Shown here: positions 17,351-25,016 of the stretch, piece after piece
Position numbering within the stretch: position 1 is the stretch's first letter
How the letters are laid out: the number at the start of each line of letters is the position of its first letter
Virus record (IMG/VR): IMGVR_UViG_3300009181_000011
Location: 1 to 40,905 of that record
Direction: 5' to 3' (one strand)
Source of the DNA: a virus
Length of the DNA stretch: 40,905 nt
Translations under genes and position numbers: made by a program
The notes under the pieces: generated by a model
Databases searched by the model: none
Told to the model about the DNA's origin: nothing
Seen by the model: the letters and a program-made list of their open reading frames with translations, nothing else

Positions 17351-17720
17351 GTTTCCCTCCTTTGATGCGGTCGATGTACCTCCGGGTCGTATCGGGCTGG
17401 TGCAGAGTCTCTTGGCTTGCGTCCATCAGCACCTCTGGACGAACCATTGTCGTTCCGTCAGGGTGCAGGGTTGGAATCCATTGGGTCTTGGGCTGGGCGG
17501 CGGGGGTCAGGGAGTTCATGTAGCCCTCGATGTCGATTGACCGGAATGGGCCGATGAAATGCCTCAGTGCATCAATCATCTGCTCCCGACTGTACCCGAC
17601 AGCCGAGGCGAGGTCGGCCCTGATGAACTCCGTTGCTCCAAGGAACTTGTAGTAGGAAAGGGAATACTTGGGGACACCGTTGCCGATTGAAAACCAAATC
17701 CGTTCTGGCAGGTTAGTCAT
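17340..17720 (-). CDS. Hypothetical protein
   Basis: A 126-residue soluble protein (MTNLPERIWFSIGNGVPKYS start). Residues 30-60 (EFIRADLASAVGYSREQMID) look helix-turn-helix-like, but no family is recognised. The ATG at 17720 overlaps the preceding gene by eight bases. Its place beside the transglycosylase gene gives no clear functional hint. Confidence 0.6.
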   Translation of the reverse strand: MTNLPERIWFSIGNGVPKYSLSYYKFLGATEFIRADLASAVGYSREQMIDALRHFIGPFRSIDIEGYMNSLTPAAQPKTQWIPTLHPDGTTMVRPEVLMDASQETLHQPDTTRRYIDRIKGGKHGS

Positions 17721-18099
17721 ATCTTGGCTCCTTAGCGATGCGCCGGCACAGCACCTTGATGTGCATAGGGACCATGTCTGTAGCCCTTCCGGCTCCGCAC
17801 TTGTATGCCTCGAGTGCTCTGGTCCAGCTACCCAGACGGCGGTGCAGGTCCGCGAGATAACGCAGTGCAATTCGCGAGCTAGCCTCGGCGTTGAACTCGT
17901 CAAACTGCCAGTTTCCGTTGTAGGTTTCGCGAAAGTACTGGTGGTACTTTGGGTTCAGCTGCCAAGGCCCAAGGTCGCCTGTAGAGCTCACGGCTCGAAG
18001 GTGACCGCCCGACTCTGAGAGCATAAGCCCCACAGCAACACCAATTGGCACCCCGGTTTGGCTTGCGTAGAAGATCAAGCTTGCTAGAAGTAGGCTCAT
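17713..18099 (-). CDS. Short SLT-type lytic transglycosylase
   Basis: A 128-residue single-domain protein. The SLT signature is clear: SESGG at 28-32 with catalytic Glu at 29, then GDLGPWQLNPKYHQYF, a helix NAEASSRIALRYLADL and AYKCGAGRA. These enzymes cleave the glycan strand of peptidoglycan. The hydrophobic start (MSLLLASLIFYASQ) is more like the first helix of the domain than a full signal peptide. It lies in the early operon, away from the lysis cassette, so it may act in lysis, in cell-wall remodelling or as a virion component. Confidence 0.78.
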   Translation of the reverse strand: MSLLLASLIFYASQTGVPIGVAVGLMLSESGGHLRAVSSTGDLGPWQLNPKYHQYFRETYNGNWQFDEFNAEASSRIALRYLADLHRRLGSWTRALEAYKCGAGRATDMVPMHIKVLCRRIAKEPRYD

Positions 18100-18101
18100 G
18101 G

Positions 18102-18278
18102 CTATCTCCTCCCCTTCTTGGCAGCAAGAGCAGTCTTGAGAATGGTGATAGCTGCGGCGAACAGTTCCGCATACTCGGACTCGGTGTGGGCGTCTTTGAT
18201 TTCGAACATCACCTGGTTGTCGTTCGTTTGAAGGACAATCGACAGGTTGAGACTCGGATACTCGGTCTTGATCTTCAT
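18102..18278 (-). CDS. Small hypothetical protein
   Basis: A 58-residue protein (MKIKTEYPSLNLSIVLQTND start) with two predicted beta strands and a C-terminal Ala-rich helix ending in KKGRR. No family recognised. ATG at 18278 overlaps the upstream stop as ATGA. A GGAGGAG ribosome-binding site for the next gene follows. Confidence 0.6.
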   Translation of the reverse strand: MKIKTEYPSLNLSIVLQTNDNQVMFEIKDAHTESEYAELFAAAITILKTALAAKKGRR

Positions 18279-18430
18279 TGCAGCACCTCCCGTTCGCTCT
18301 TGGTCATCTCGTCCAGCCGCACCTGCAGCTGTGCATCGTGGTACATGGTCATTCCCAACTGGATTGCGGTGGAGAGCACCAGGCCGGCCAGGGCACCCAG
18401 CAGGGCCGCGGCGATCACCTGGCGCGTCAT
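18275..18430 (-). CDS. Small membrane protein (51 residues)
   Basis: It starts MTRQVIAAALLGALAGLVLS, one clear transmembrane helix at residues 5-25, then a charged amphipathic helix (YHDAQLQVRLDEMTKSEREV). It is linked to both neighbours by ATGA overlaps. With the SLT gene two places downstream it could be a holin or spanin-like partner, but size and topology alone do not show this. Confidence 0.6.
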   Translation of the reverse strand: MTRQVIAAALLGALAGLVLSTAIQLGMTMYHDAQLQVRLDEMTKSEREVLQ

Positions 18431-19098
18431 GACAGGGCCTCAATTTTGCAGCCATCCCTGAAGGTGTACGCTTTTTGAGCTCGCATGAGTTCTTTCAGAT
18501 AGTCATACGACCTACCTGTCTTGGCCGCGCACTTCCGCATCGAAGTAAACTCCAGGGTGCCGCCATCAGCCCACGTCCATCGAAGCTGGGTCGGAATTGT
18601 CCTGCCTGCTGGAAGCTTTCGAGCCCGGTTCATTTTTGCCCAGGCCCTTGCTGATTCCCTTCGTCGCTCTTTTTTTTCAGCAAAACTCAGGGCCGGATCT
18701 CTGTGGGGCTGAGTCAGTTTTTCAATAGCTTTTTTCGCTTCCAGATCTACCCTGATGCGCCGCCTCTCTTCCACTTTCTCGCGCTTGGCTAGCATCTCTA
18801 CCTGCATCCGTCGGCTTGTCTCCTCACGACGTGCCCTGTACTGGAGGTCTCTCAGGGCCGTTTCCTTGGCTTTCTCGACCAAGTTATTAAAGGTTACAAC
18901 TTTAGCCTCTTGGGACTGCTGTAGCCGCAGGGCGACCCGTTTCAGACGGTTCTGCTCTTGTTCCTCTGTTGACGGTGACTGATAACCAGAGTCCTGGGCC
19001 GATTTGAACTTGTTATCGCTAATTCGCAGGAAGTCTGGGCGGTGGTAGCCGATGAACGGCAGGTGTTCCAAGAACCACAGTTCGCGGTCATGTATCAT
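18427..19098 (-). CDS. Hypothetical basic coiled-coil protein
   Basis: A 223-residue protein (MIHDRELWFLEHLPFIGYHR start). Residues 45-145 are a long, very charged Arg/Lys/Glu helix likely to form a coiled coil. The C-terminus holds WADGGTLEFTSMRKCAAKTG and RSYDYLKELMRAQK, which resembles a small DNA-binding helix pair. No family recognised. It lies in the replication block after the initiator. ATG at 19098 overlaps the preceding stop. Confidence 0.65.
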   Translation of the reverse strand: MIHDRELWFLEHLPFIGYHRPDFLRISDNKFKSAQDSGYQSPSTEEQEQNRLKRVALRLQQSQEAKVVTFNNLVEKAKETALRDLQYRARREETSRRMQVEMLAKREKVEERRRIRVDLEAKKAIEKLTQPHRDPALSFAEKKERRRESARAWAKMNRARKLPAGRTIPTQLRWTWADGGTLEFTSMRKCAAKTGRSYDYLKELMRAQKAYTFRDGCKIEALS

Positions 19099-19514
19099 CG
19101 GTTGCCCCCAGGGAACTGGAGCTTGCGGTCCGCGCGTTCCTCGGCCATGAGCTTGTGCCCCCGGTAGCCGCCTGCCTGGATAACCCTGATCCAGTTGTGG
19201 TCGGTATTGTAGCAACTGGGACAAAGGCGATCTCCCAGGTTGAAGCGAGCTCCACAGACGTAGCAGCAGTACTCGTAGTTGCCATCGACCATGGGCTTGG
19301 CCTTTTTCTGGATGTCGTGCTTGTCGATGAGCTTTGCGAAGACAGCCCGCTTGGGAACGGTTGCAAACTCGTAGGTATCCAGGAACGCCCGCCAGAGGAC
19401 AGACCTGCCGGTGTCCGTGAGGACCGAAATGCAGTCGGCAATATCCCGAAGCTCGGTGGCGGTCGCCCCCTTGTACCTCTCGGTGATTTGCTTCCCAAAA
19501 TCCTCTTGGGTCAT
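19095..19514 (-). CDS. Zinc-ribbon protein of the replication block
   Basis: A 139-residue protein (MTQEDFGKQITERYKGATAT start). A helical N-terminal half is followed by a four-cysteine zinc ribbon, CYVCGARFNLGDRLCPSC, near residues 85-102. It follows the replication initiator with an ATGA overlap. A helper role in replication (loader or co-initiator) is plausible; no specific family is recognised. Confidence 0.68.
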   Translation of the reverse strand: MTQEDFGKQITERYKGATATELRDIADCISVLTDTGRSVLWRAFLDTYEFATVPKRAVFAKLIDKHDIQKKAKPMVDGNYEYCCYVCGARFNLGDRLCPSCYNTDHNWIRVIQAGGYRGHKLMAEERADRKLQFPGGNR

Positions 19515-20296
19515 GACGCACCCCCGAAGATCGACGCCACGGTTCCGGCATCCACTGCCCTGCCGTCCACGCCGGCCTTCCTTCGCGTCGACTCCTTGAC
19601 CGCATCGAACACCCACTTGCGGAGAGCGAGGTAGTGAGACTTGGCCTTGTACCCCTTCATCTCGATGTACTCGTCGAGGTAGGTGATTGCCGACCGGGTC
19701 TCCTCGAACCCGAAGTCTCCGCAAAGTTTGTGTTCCTCGGAGGTGGTGAGCAGGACGTGTTTGAACTCGCCGTGCTTTGCCTTTGGTTCACCGGATGGGC
19801 GAGCAGCCGGCTTGGCCGGTGCGGTGTTCTTACTTTCTGTTTCTGTTTCTGTTTCTGTTTCTGTTTCTGTTTCTGTTTCTGGCTGGTTTTGTCCAAGACG
19901 GTCTAAGACAGGGGCTGCAAACTCACCGATTTTCTCTGCCTTTTTGTACCTATTGATCATGCCTTTAACCTTGTCAGAACGGGTCATGAAGCTGTCCAGA
20001 TAGTTGAATATCTTGGGGCAGATGATGCGTTCAGAAATCTCCGAAATGCTGAACAGGCCGGCATTTATCATCCATGACGCCATCTCGTTGATGTGCTCTG
20101 TGTTGCCGTTGTAGAGCTCGGCAATTTGGGAGCAAGTCTCGGTGAGTTCTGGCACTGGACTGGAGTCTTCCAAGCTCTCTGTGATGCTCTCAAGTATCAG
20201 GTTGTAGAGACCGTACCCCTCGAGGCCGAACCTGTTCACCAGCAGTCGGATTTTGGTGTCGTGTCTCATGTTGGATTGGTGTTTGAAGTACTTCAT
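19511..20296 (-). CDS. Replication initiation protein, DnaD/Lin1244-like
   Basis: A 261-residue protein. The N-terminal domain (MKYFKHQSNMRHDTKIRLLV, then RFGLEGYGLYNLILE) matches the Lin1244/DUF4373 winged-helix domain of phage DnaD-like initiators. A linker of repeated Glu-Thr (about residues 138-153) is encoded by eight copies of a hexamer (19834-19881). The C-terminal segment is helical (EETRSAITYLDEYIEMKG). Such proteins open the phage origin and recruit host helicase. As in lambda O, the repeat-bearing middle of the gene may be the origin. It is preceded by the SSB gene. Confidence 0.7.
   Translation of the reverse strand: MKYFKHQSNMRHDTKIRLLVNRFGLEGYGLYNLILESITESLEDSSPVPELTETCSQIAELYNGNTEHINEMASWMINAGLFSISEISERIICPKIFNYLDSFMTRSDKVKGMINRYKKAEKIGEFAAPVLDRLGQNQPETETETETETETETESKNTAPAKPAARPSGEPKAKHGEFKHVLLTTSEEHKLCGDFGFEETRSAITYLDEYIEMKGYKAKSHYLALRKWVFDAVKESTRRKAGVDGRAVDAGTVASIFGGAS
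19834..19881. repeat. (TTTCTG)8 hexanucleotide tandem repeat
   Basis: Eight perfect copies of TTTCTG, 48 bases, inside the initiator gene and encoding repeated Glu-Thr. Gain or loss of units keeps the frame. It may be a flexible linker, a length-variable tract, or part of the replication origin. Confidence 0.9.
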
Positions 20297-20304
20297 CAGT
20301 GTCC

Positions 20305-20709
20305 TCAGAAGGGAATGTCGTCATGGTATTCGGCGGGGGCGTCTTCGGGTTGCCCTTGGGGACGCGGTACGTCACTGGACTCACGCTTGCCGCCGATCAG
20401 CTTGATCTCGTCGACGTGCATGGCGATCTTGGACTGCTTCTGGCCATCCTTCTCCCACCGCTGCTGTTCGAGGCTGCCGGCAACCAGAACCTGCGTGCCC
20501 TTGGTGAGGTACTTGTTCAGGTTCTCCGCGGTCTTGCCGAACAGGGCGAGGTCGATGAAGTTGGCCTGGTCCTCCCACTGGTCGCCCTTCTTCTTGGACG
20601 TGGTGAAGGCCAGGGCGAAGTTGCAGATCGGGGAGCCAGAGGCGGTGTAGCGGAGTTCCGCGTCACGGGTGATGCGGCCCATCAGGGCGATTTGGTTAAA
20701 GTCTTTCAT
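20305..20709 (-). CDS. ssb: Single-stranded DNA-binding protein
   Basis: A 134-residue OB-fold SSB. MKDFNQIALMGRITRDAELR begins the fold, followed by FALAFTTSKKKGDQWEDQAN, and it closes with the acidic partner-binding tip DDIPF. It protects ssDNA and recruits replication and recombination partners. The ATG at 20709 overlaps the HNH gene stop as ATGA. It lies between the recombination genes and the initiator. Confidence 0.93.
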   Translation of the reverse strand: MKDFNQIALMGRITRDAELRYTASGSPICNFALAFTTSKKKGDQWEDQANFIDLALFGKTAENLNKYLTKGTQVLVAGSLEQQRWEKDGQKQSKIAMHVDEIKLIGGKRESSDVPRPQGQPEDAPAEYHDDIPF

Positions 20710-20942
20710 GATTGTGCCGCCTCCCAGCGGTCGGTGAGTCCGTAACGTGTCCAGAACTTGTTGCCGAGGCTGTGAACCTCTGCGTGGTGCTGTCGGCACA
20801 AAGCGATCAGGTTGGTGTCGCTGTTGTCCCAACTTGCGGGGCCGCGCCTGCCCCTAGCCTTTATGTGGTGAGCCTCAGTGGCCGGTAAGCCGCAGAAGCA
20901 GAACGGGTGCGAACGCAGGTAGCCAGACCATGCGCTACTCAT
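20706..20942 (-). CDS. HNH nuclease-like protein
   Basis: A 78-residue protein. CFCGLPATEAHHIKARGRRG, then N-T-N-L-I-A-L-C-R-Q-H-H, shows the HNH pattern: Cys pair, HH, central Asn, then CxxHH. In the recombination block, small HNH proteins usually nick or cleave DNA during repair or packaging. ATG at 20942 overlaps the preceding stop; an upstream GTG at 20948 is an alternative. Confidence 0.78.
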   Translation of the reverse strand: MSSAWSGYLRSHPFCFCGLPATEAHHIKARGRRGPASWDNSDTNLIALCRQHHAEVHSLGNKFWTRYGLTDRWEAAQS

Positions 20943-21196
20943 GTCCACCTCTGCTCGATGAACAGCGGGGTCCGCGGTCCAACGTAGGCATCAAAGGTGT
21001 TGAACTGCAGGAACTCGTCAGCCTCGTCCTCGTCCATGTCGCTGTCTTCCATGAGGCAGCAGATGCACTTGCTGATGCAGTACACCACCACCTTGACCTC
21101 GCCGTTGTCGAAGTAGCCGATGATGGCTCCGTCCAGGCCGTCAGCGAACAGCAGCTGGTCGTCGCCGGCCAGGAGAACCAGGTCGTCGCGGCTCAC
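20939..21196 (-). CDS. Hypothetical acidic protein
   Basis: An 85-residue protein starting at GTG (MSRDDLVLLAGDDQLLFADG). The middle is beta-like with a cluster of Cys (YCISKCICCL) followed by an acidic run (EDSDMDEDEADE). No family recognised. The GTG start overlaps the preceding stop (GTGA). Confidence 0.6.
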   Translation of the reverse strand: MSRDDLVLLAGDDQLLFADGLDGAIIGYFDNGEVKVVVYCISKCICCLMEDSDMDEDEADEFLQFNTFDAYVGPRTPLFIEQRWT

Positions 21197-21381
21197 TTGC
21201 GGCCCCCTACGTCCACCGGCATGGGGCGGCTCCACGGGTTGGTCTCGAAGCTCGGGGTCTTGTTGGGCACGATGCCGTCCACGGTGCAGGAGGTGAACCC
21301 GTCATGGTAGCGGCAGCCGTTCACGTAGCAGCGCTTGTCGTCGCCAGAGGGCCAGTACACACAGGTATGGGTGTCACTCAC
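21193..21381 (-). CDS. Hypothetical Cys-rich protein
   Basis: A 62-residue protein starting at GTG with four Cys in the first half (THTCVYWPSGDDKRCYVNGC, then C), suggesting a small metal-binding or disulfide-bonded fold. No family recognised. It overlaps its upstream neighbour by eight bases. Confidence 0.6.
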   Translation of the reverse strand: MSDTHTCVYWPSGDDKRCYVNGCRYHDGFTSCTVDGIVPNKTPSFETNPWSRPMPVDVGGRK

Positions 21382-21820
21382 GGCCCACCTCAACGCGGAT
21401 GTCCATCTCGGCGGCGATCTGGATGATGGTGTCGATCAGGTAGCCGGCCTGCACGGTGGTGAGCTCTGCCTCGCTGTAGGGGCTGACGCCGATCACGCGG
21501 CCAGTCTTGTCCTTGAGCTCGCGGAACGGGTAGCCGCGGCTGATGGCCTCGCGCTTCATGTGCACCTTGATGTCGTCAAAGCTGTGGCCAGACCAGTTGG
21601 CGATGGTCTGGATGGCTCCGTTGATCGCGTGGTTCTGAGAGTTCTCTCCGGTCGTGCGGGGCTTCCCGGGCCGGGAGAGCGCCACCTTGAGGTAGCCGTC
21701 AGTCTTGCCTTTGCCGAAGAGCGCGTAGGCTTCCCAGCAGCGGGTCACGCCGAGAGTCAGGAGCAGCTTGTCGCTCCCGACTCTCTCCGCTGGGATGGCG
21801 GGGAACGTCAGGGCACCCAT
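21374..21820 (-). CDS. NinB-like recombination protein (tentative)
   Basis: A 148-residue protein. The central part (GENSQNHAINGAIQTIANWS, then F-DD-IKVHMKREAISRGYPF) resembles NinB-type phage proteins, which bind ssDNA and work with annealases. It starts exactly on the ERF gene stop (TGATG), which fits that role. The match is by eye and could be another Nin-region family. Confidence 0.45.
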   Translation of the reverse strand: MGALTFPAIPAERVGSDKLLLTLGVTRCWEAYALFGKGKTDGYLKVALSRPGKPRTTGENSQNHAINGAIQTIANWSGHSFDDIKVHMKREAISRGYPFRELKDKTGRVIGVSPYSEAELTTVQAGYLIDTIIQIAAEMDIRVEVGRE

Positions 21821-22632
21821 CAGAACAGCCCCTGATGGTTCGCGTCGACGAGGTCAGCCTGAGCGGGCGCATCCTCGACGGTCACCGACCCAACGAGCTC
21901 GGCGAACTCTTCGCTCACGCCGGCACGCTTCAGGAGCTCGGCCTTAACCTCGGCCACGAAGGCGTCGACCTTGCCCTGCACCGCGTCGGGGTTGATGGCG
22001 GGGTTGGCCAGCTTGGCGTACTCCTTGCGGTACTCGGCGATCTCCTCTTCGCGGAAGGCCAGGTGGCCGTCGATGTCGGAGGTGAACAGGTTCTTGAGCA
22101 CCTCGCCGCCCTTGAGGAAAGCGGGGTGCTTCGGAGGCGGGCCCTTGGTCACGCCGGCGGCGGGAGCGGCAGGCTTGGACTCGGGAGCCCTTTCCGGAGC
22201 CTTCTGCTGGGCCTGTACGGGTTCCCTGCGGGTTTCCTGCGGGTGATGGCTGGCAGCGTGGCCGTCGTCGTCCTCGGTGGGGATTCCCAGAATGCTCATC
22301 GTCAGGTAGCGGCGGGCGTAGGTCATGGCCGAACCCTGCTGCTGGGCCTTGGCCTCGCACGGTACGCGGAGGGTGTCGAACAGGATGTAGCCGCCGGTCT
22401 TGTGGGCCAGCAGCGGGGTAACGGCGATGCCGGTAGGTTCGTGGCCAATGCTGAACGTCAGGCTCAGGCCAGAGGTGGCGAGGGGCTTCTGCGCCGCCTC
22501 GATCACCGATGACAGGTCCGCGTACTTCGACTTGAACGCCGGGTTCGTGGAGTCCTTCTTGGCTCCCTCGATGGCACCTTGGGCCACGGCAAGAGCGGCG
22601 AACAGGTCAGGGGTTGCGTGTTCTAGGTTCAT
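21820..22632 (-). CDS. erf: ERF-family single-strand annealing protein
   Basis: A 270-residue protein. The ERF signature NPAFKSKYADLSSVIEAAQK lies at about residues 29-48, followed by beta strands and GSAMTYARRYLTMSILGI (about 101-118). A Pro/Ala/Gln-rich linker (125-165) leads to a helical C-terminal half. ERF proteins anneal complementary ssDNA and circularise or recombine phage DNA. It forms a pair with the upstream exonuclease, starting on its stop codon. Confidence 0.88.
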   Translation of the reverse strand: MNLEHATPDLFAALAVAQGAIEGAKKDSTNPAFKSKYADLSSVIEAAQKPLATSGLSLTFSIGHEPTGIAVTPLLAHKTGGYILFDTLRVPCEAKAQQQGSAMTYARRYLTMSILGIPTEDDDGHAASHHPQETRREPVQAQQKAPERAPESKPAAPAAGVTKGPPPKHPAFLKGGEVLKNLFTSDIDGHLAFREEEIAEYRKEYAKLANPAINPDAVQGKVDAFVAEVKAELLKRAGVSEEFAELVGSVTVEDAPAQADLVDANHQGLF

Positions 22633-23423
22633 CAGAAAATCTCCTTGGCGGTGAAGTAGTCATGCTGGTAGGCCCAAAGGGTTCGGGCGCAATTGAAGGC
22701 CAGATAGGCGCGGTCGTTGTTCCACGTCTTGGCCCAGCAGCAGGGGTTATCAGGGTTGGTCGAGATCACGACGCTGATGCGCTGGTAAGCGGACTCGTCA
22801 GGGAAGACAGCCAGAGCGTAAGCAGCCAGCTGCAAGTCCCAGGTCTCGTACCAGTTGGGCTGCGGTTCCTTCACGAACTGGGTCTTCCAGTCCACGACAG
22901 CGAGCGTGCCGTTGACCATCTTTCCGAACCAGTCAATGCGGCCACCGTAGCCAAGAGGCGAGCAGAAAGGCTTCTCCACGGTTCCGGCGTCGATGTTGTC
23001 GTCGATCCATTCCTTGACGCTGGCGCAGGTGGCCTCGTAGCCGGGAACGAAGTCAGGGGCGATGGATGGCAGGGCGATGTAGTCCTCGATCCAGTTGTGG
23101 ATCTGGGTTCCAACGTCCATGGCGTTGCCAACCTGTTCCTTTGAGTCGGTCACCACACGGCGGGCGAAGGCTTGGTCAGACTCTCCGTCCAAGCGGGGCA
23201 GCGTGAGCGAGGCCATGATGGCGTTCTCGATCTTCCACGCCTCGAGCGAAGGCTTGGCGATCACCGACAGGATGGTGGTCACGCTGGGAACCAGGTCCAG
23301 CTTGCGGGCGTCGGCCAGAGTGGTGGCCCGCGGGGTGCCGTCCTTCTTCTCGACGGTGTAGCAGGGCTTGCCGTCGCGGGTGTACCAGTGGCTGGATTGT
23401 TCGGCGCGGACGAGGTCACTCAC
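22632..23423 (-). CDS. PD-(D/E)XK exonuclease, recombination partner
   Basis: A 263-residue nuclease. Visible: a VGTQIHNWIEDY helix, then GYGGRIDWFG and LAVVDWKTQ, giving the catalytic D...DxK, then a Q-containing YETWDLQLAAYALAV helix. This is the RecB/lambda-exonuclease-like layout of phage recombination exonucleases. With ERF it would make a two-component resect-and-anneal system. It starts at GTG, overlapping the preceding gene by eight bases. Confidence 0.85.
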   Translation of the reverse strand: MSDLVRAEQSSHWYTRDGKPCYTVEKKDGTPRATTLADARKLDLVPSVTTILSVIAKPSLEAWKIENAIMASLTLPRLDGESDQAFARRVVTDSKEQVGNAMDVGTQIHNWIEDYIALPSIAPDFVPGYEATCASVKEWIDDNIDAGTVEKPFCSPLGYGGRIDWFGKMVNGTLAVVDWKTQFVKEPQPNWYETWDLQLAAYALAVFPDESAYQRISVVISTNPDNPCCWAKTWNNDRAYLAFNCARTLWAYQHDYFTAKEIF

Positions 23424-23634
23424 GGTTCACCTCCACCAAGTCGATGTTGTTCCAGTCGACGAACTGGCCAAAGCTCATGCCCTTCCAGCCCTTGTAGCTG
23501 GTGCTGGTAACGCCGGCACTGATGGCGACGTACTGCTGGTACGCATCCGTTCGGGCCATCGGGCGCGACTCGGTGCGATGGGTAGACACCGGGTGGTATC
23601 CCCTGTAAATTGATGTCTGAAGCTGGCTGGTCAT
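23416..23634 (-). CDS. Hypothetical protein
   Basis: A 72-residue protein (MTSQLQTSIYRGYHPVSTHR start) with a KGWKGMSFGQFVDWNNIDLV C-terminal part. No family recognised. ATG at 23634 overlaps the preceding stop as ATGA. Confidence 0.6.
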   Translation of the reverse strand: MTSQLQTSIYRGYHPVSTHRTESRPMARTDAYQQYVAISAGVTSTSYKGWKGMSFGQFVDWNNIDLVEVNRE

Positions 23635-23927
23635 TGCTGCTTCTCCTTTCTTGAGGTCACGGTTGGCGCCGTGGCCTTTTTCATTCCCCCGGCAACGCCG
23701 CGGTTCGACTGGCCCCCCAGTTTGGTTCCGGTCGATGAGATGAATGATTCCAATTCGCGGTCGGTCTTCACGTGGGCGCCGAAGACGAAGTCCTCGATGT
23801 CGCGGTCGGTGAACACGACCTTGGTTCCGATGCGCGAGTAGCCGATGCGGTGCTCCCGCATGAGCCGCTCGATGGTGCGGACGCTGACCTGCAGCAGGGC
23901 GCTCAGGTCGGCCTTGCTGTGGAGCAT
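23631..23927 (-). CDS. Excisionase-family helix-turn-helix protein
   Basis: A 98-residue protein. Residues 8-50 (LSALLQVSVRTIERLMREHR, then IGTKVVFTDRDIEDFVFG) form a MerR/AlpA-type winged helix of the excisionase-like HTH_17 kind; a basic disordered tail follows. Such proteins act as excisionases or regulators. ATG at 23927 sits on the preceding stop (TGATG). Confidence 0.75.
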   Translation of the reverse strand: MLHSKADLSALLQVSVRTIERLMREHRIGYSRIGTKVVFTDRDIEDFVFGAHVKTDRELESFISSTGTKLGGQSNRGVAGGMKKATAPTVTSRKEKQQ

Positions 23928-24094
23928 CACTTGGTGCGCTCCTTCAAGTAGGCGTCGAGATCAGCCTGTTCGATGCGGTAGAACGACCCCAGGTCGGTGG
24001 CCTTCAGCTCACCGTTGCGGATTAGCCGGCGAACGAAGGTCTCGCTCACGTTCAGCTGGGCGGCGGCTTGGGCGACAGACAGCATGGCCGGCAT
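23927..24094 (-). CDS. Small excisionase-type helix-turn-helix protein
   Basis: A 55-residue protein, MPAMLSVAQAAAQLNVSETF followed by VRRLIRNGELKATDL and YRIEQADLDAYLKER. This is the full AlpA/excisionase HTH_17 domain with nothing else. It is a strong candidate for the phage excisionase, with its neighbour as a second, longer copy. ATG at 24094 is placed on the preceding stop (TGATG). Confidence 0.75.
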   Translation of the reverse strand: MPAMLSVAQAAAQLNVSETFVRRLIRNGELKATDLGSFYRIEQADLDAYLKERTK

Positions 24095-24324
24095 CAGACG
24101 ATCTCCTCTCGGTAGGCTTCGTAGGCGGCGTCGAGGATGTAGTCCACCTTGTCGGGGTCGATGGTGATGATCAGGTCGGTCACGTCGGAGTCCTTCCACC
24201 AGACCTTGTCGAGCTCGGCATACTCGTCCCACGACGGGTCGGTCATGCCGCCGTTCTGAGCCGGGATGATCTCGAAGTCCACGACCAGATCGACTCCGTT
24301 GTAGGTGATGCGCTGGCGGTTCAT
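24094..24324 (-). CDS. Hypothetical acidic protein
   Basis: A 76-residue, acidic, beta-then-helix protein (MNRQRITYNGVDLVVDFEII start; DPDKVDYILDAAYEAYREEI end). No family recognised. Small acidic early proteins are sometimes DNA mimics or inhibitors, but nothing specific is visible. ATGA overlap with the antirepressor stop. Confidence 0.65.
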   Translation of the reverse strand: MNRQRITYNGVDLVVDFEIIPAQNGGMTDPSWDEYAELDKVWWKDSDVTDLIITIDPDKVDYILDAAYEAYREEIV

Positions 24325-25016
24325 GACGCCAGCCCTTGCTCACGGTCGCGCTCGATCACCCGTCGGCAGAGCTCAACGCCCTTCTGAAAGGCAACGGTCT
24401 TGAGGTTTACGTGCCAGGTGCCGTCGGGCTTCTGGTACTTGGTCTCGACCATGCGAAAACATCTGGAGTCGACGAACTTCTGGTACGGCTCGTTGTTGTC
24501 CATAAGGATTCCGTACTTGCGGAGAAGCTCAAACAGGCGGTTGCGTCCGATGCTCATGTCGAGAACCTTGGCGACTGCACTCAGGTCGATTGCGTCTTTC
24601 GATCCAGCGACCTGATCGTAGAACTTGGCCTTGGGTTCGAGCGTCTCAATCAGGGCCTGTTTCTCGCGAAGCAGAGCATCAGCTGCAATGAGAGCTCTGG
24701 CGACCAGCAACTCGGGCTTTTCAAGCTGGGCGCTTGCCTCAAGTTCCATCCATCGGTCAATTACGGCAGCCCGCAACTCCGCTGAGTACCCGGACACAAG
24801 GATCATCGTCTCGCGGTAAGGCAGCTGGTAGCACTTGAGAGTCCTTCTGGTGGAGTCCTTGTAGCTCGCCCCAAAATTGGGGCCAGCAGGATTAGTGGTA
24901 GGGAGCATGGCATCGATGTCCCTGAGCACGTGGTCGTGGCGCTTACCGGTCAGCTGGGCAATCTCTCGGCTATCCATCTTGGCTTTGAACAGTTCGATCT
25001 TTGCGAGGTCGTTCAT
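24321..25016 (-). CDS. Rha/antirepressor (ANT) protein
   Basis: A 231-residue protein. The N-terminal Rha domain includes MDSREIAQLTGKRHDHVLRD and YRETMILVSGYS (about 14-90). The C-terminal ANT (KilAC) domain includes AVAKVLDMSIGRNRLFELLR and a terminal basic helix (about 145-231). Phage antirepressors bind and inactivate CI-type repressors or modulate early regulation. It is the second gene after Cro, overlapping it by four bases. Confidence 0.82.
   Translation of the reverse strand: MNDLAKIELFKAKMDSREIAQLTGKRHDHVLRDIDAMLPTTNPAGPNFGASYKDSTRRTLKCYQLPYRETMILVSGYSAELRAAVIDRWMELEASAQLEKPELLVARALIAADALLREKQALIETLEPKAKFYDQVAGSKDAIDLSAVAKVLDMSIGRNRLFELLRKYGILMDNNEPYQKFVDSRCFRMVETKYQKPDGTWHVNLKTVAFQKGVELCRRVIERDREQGLAS

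Noticed and set aside
19834-19881. CRISPR array
   Set aside because: The units are six bases with no spacers; it is a coding tandem repeat.
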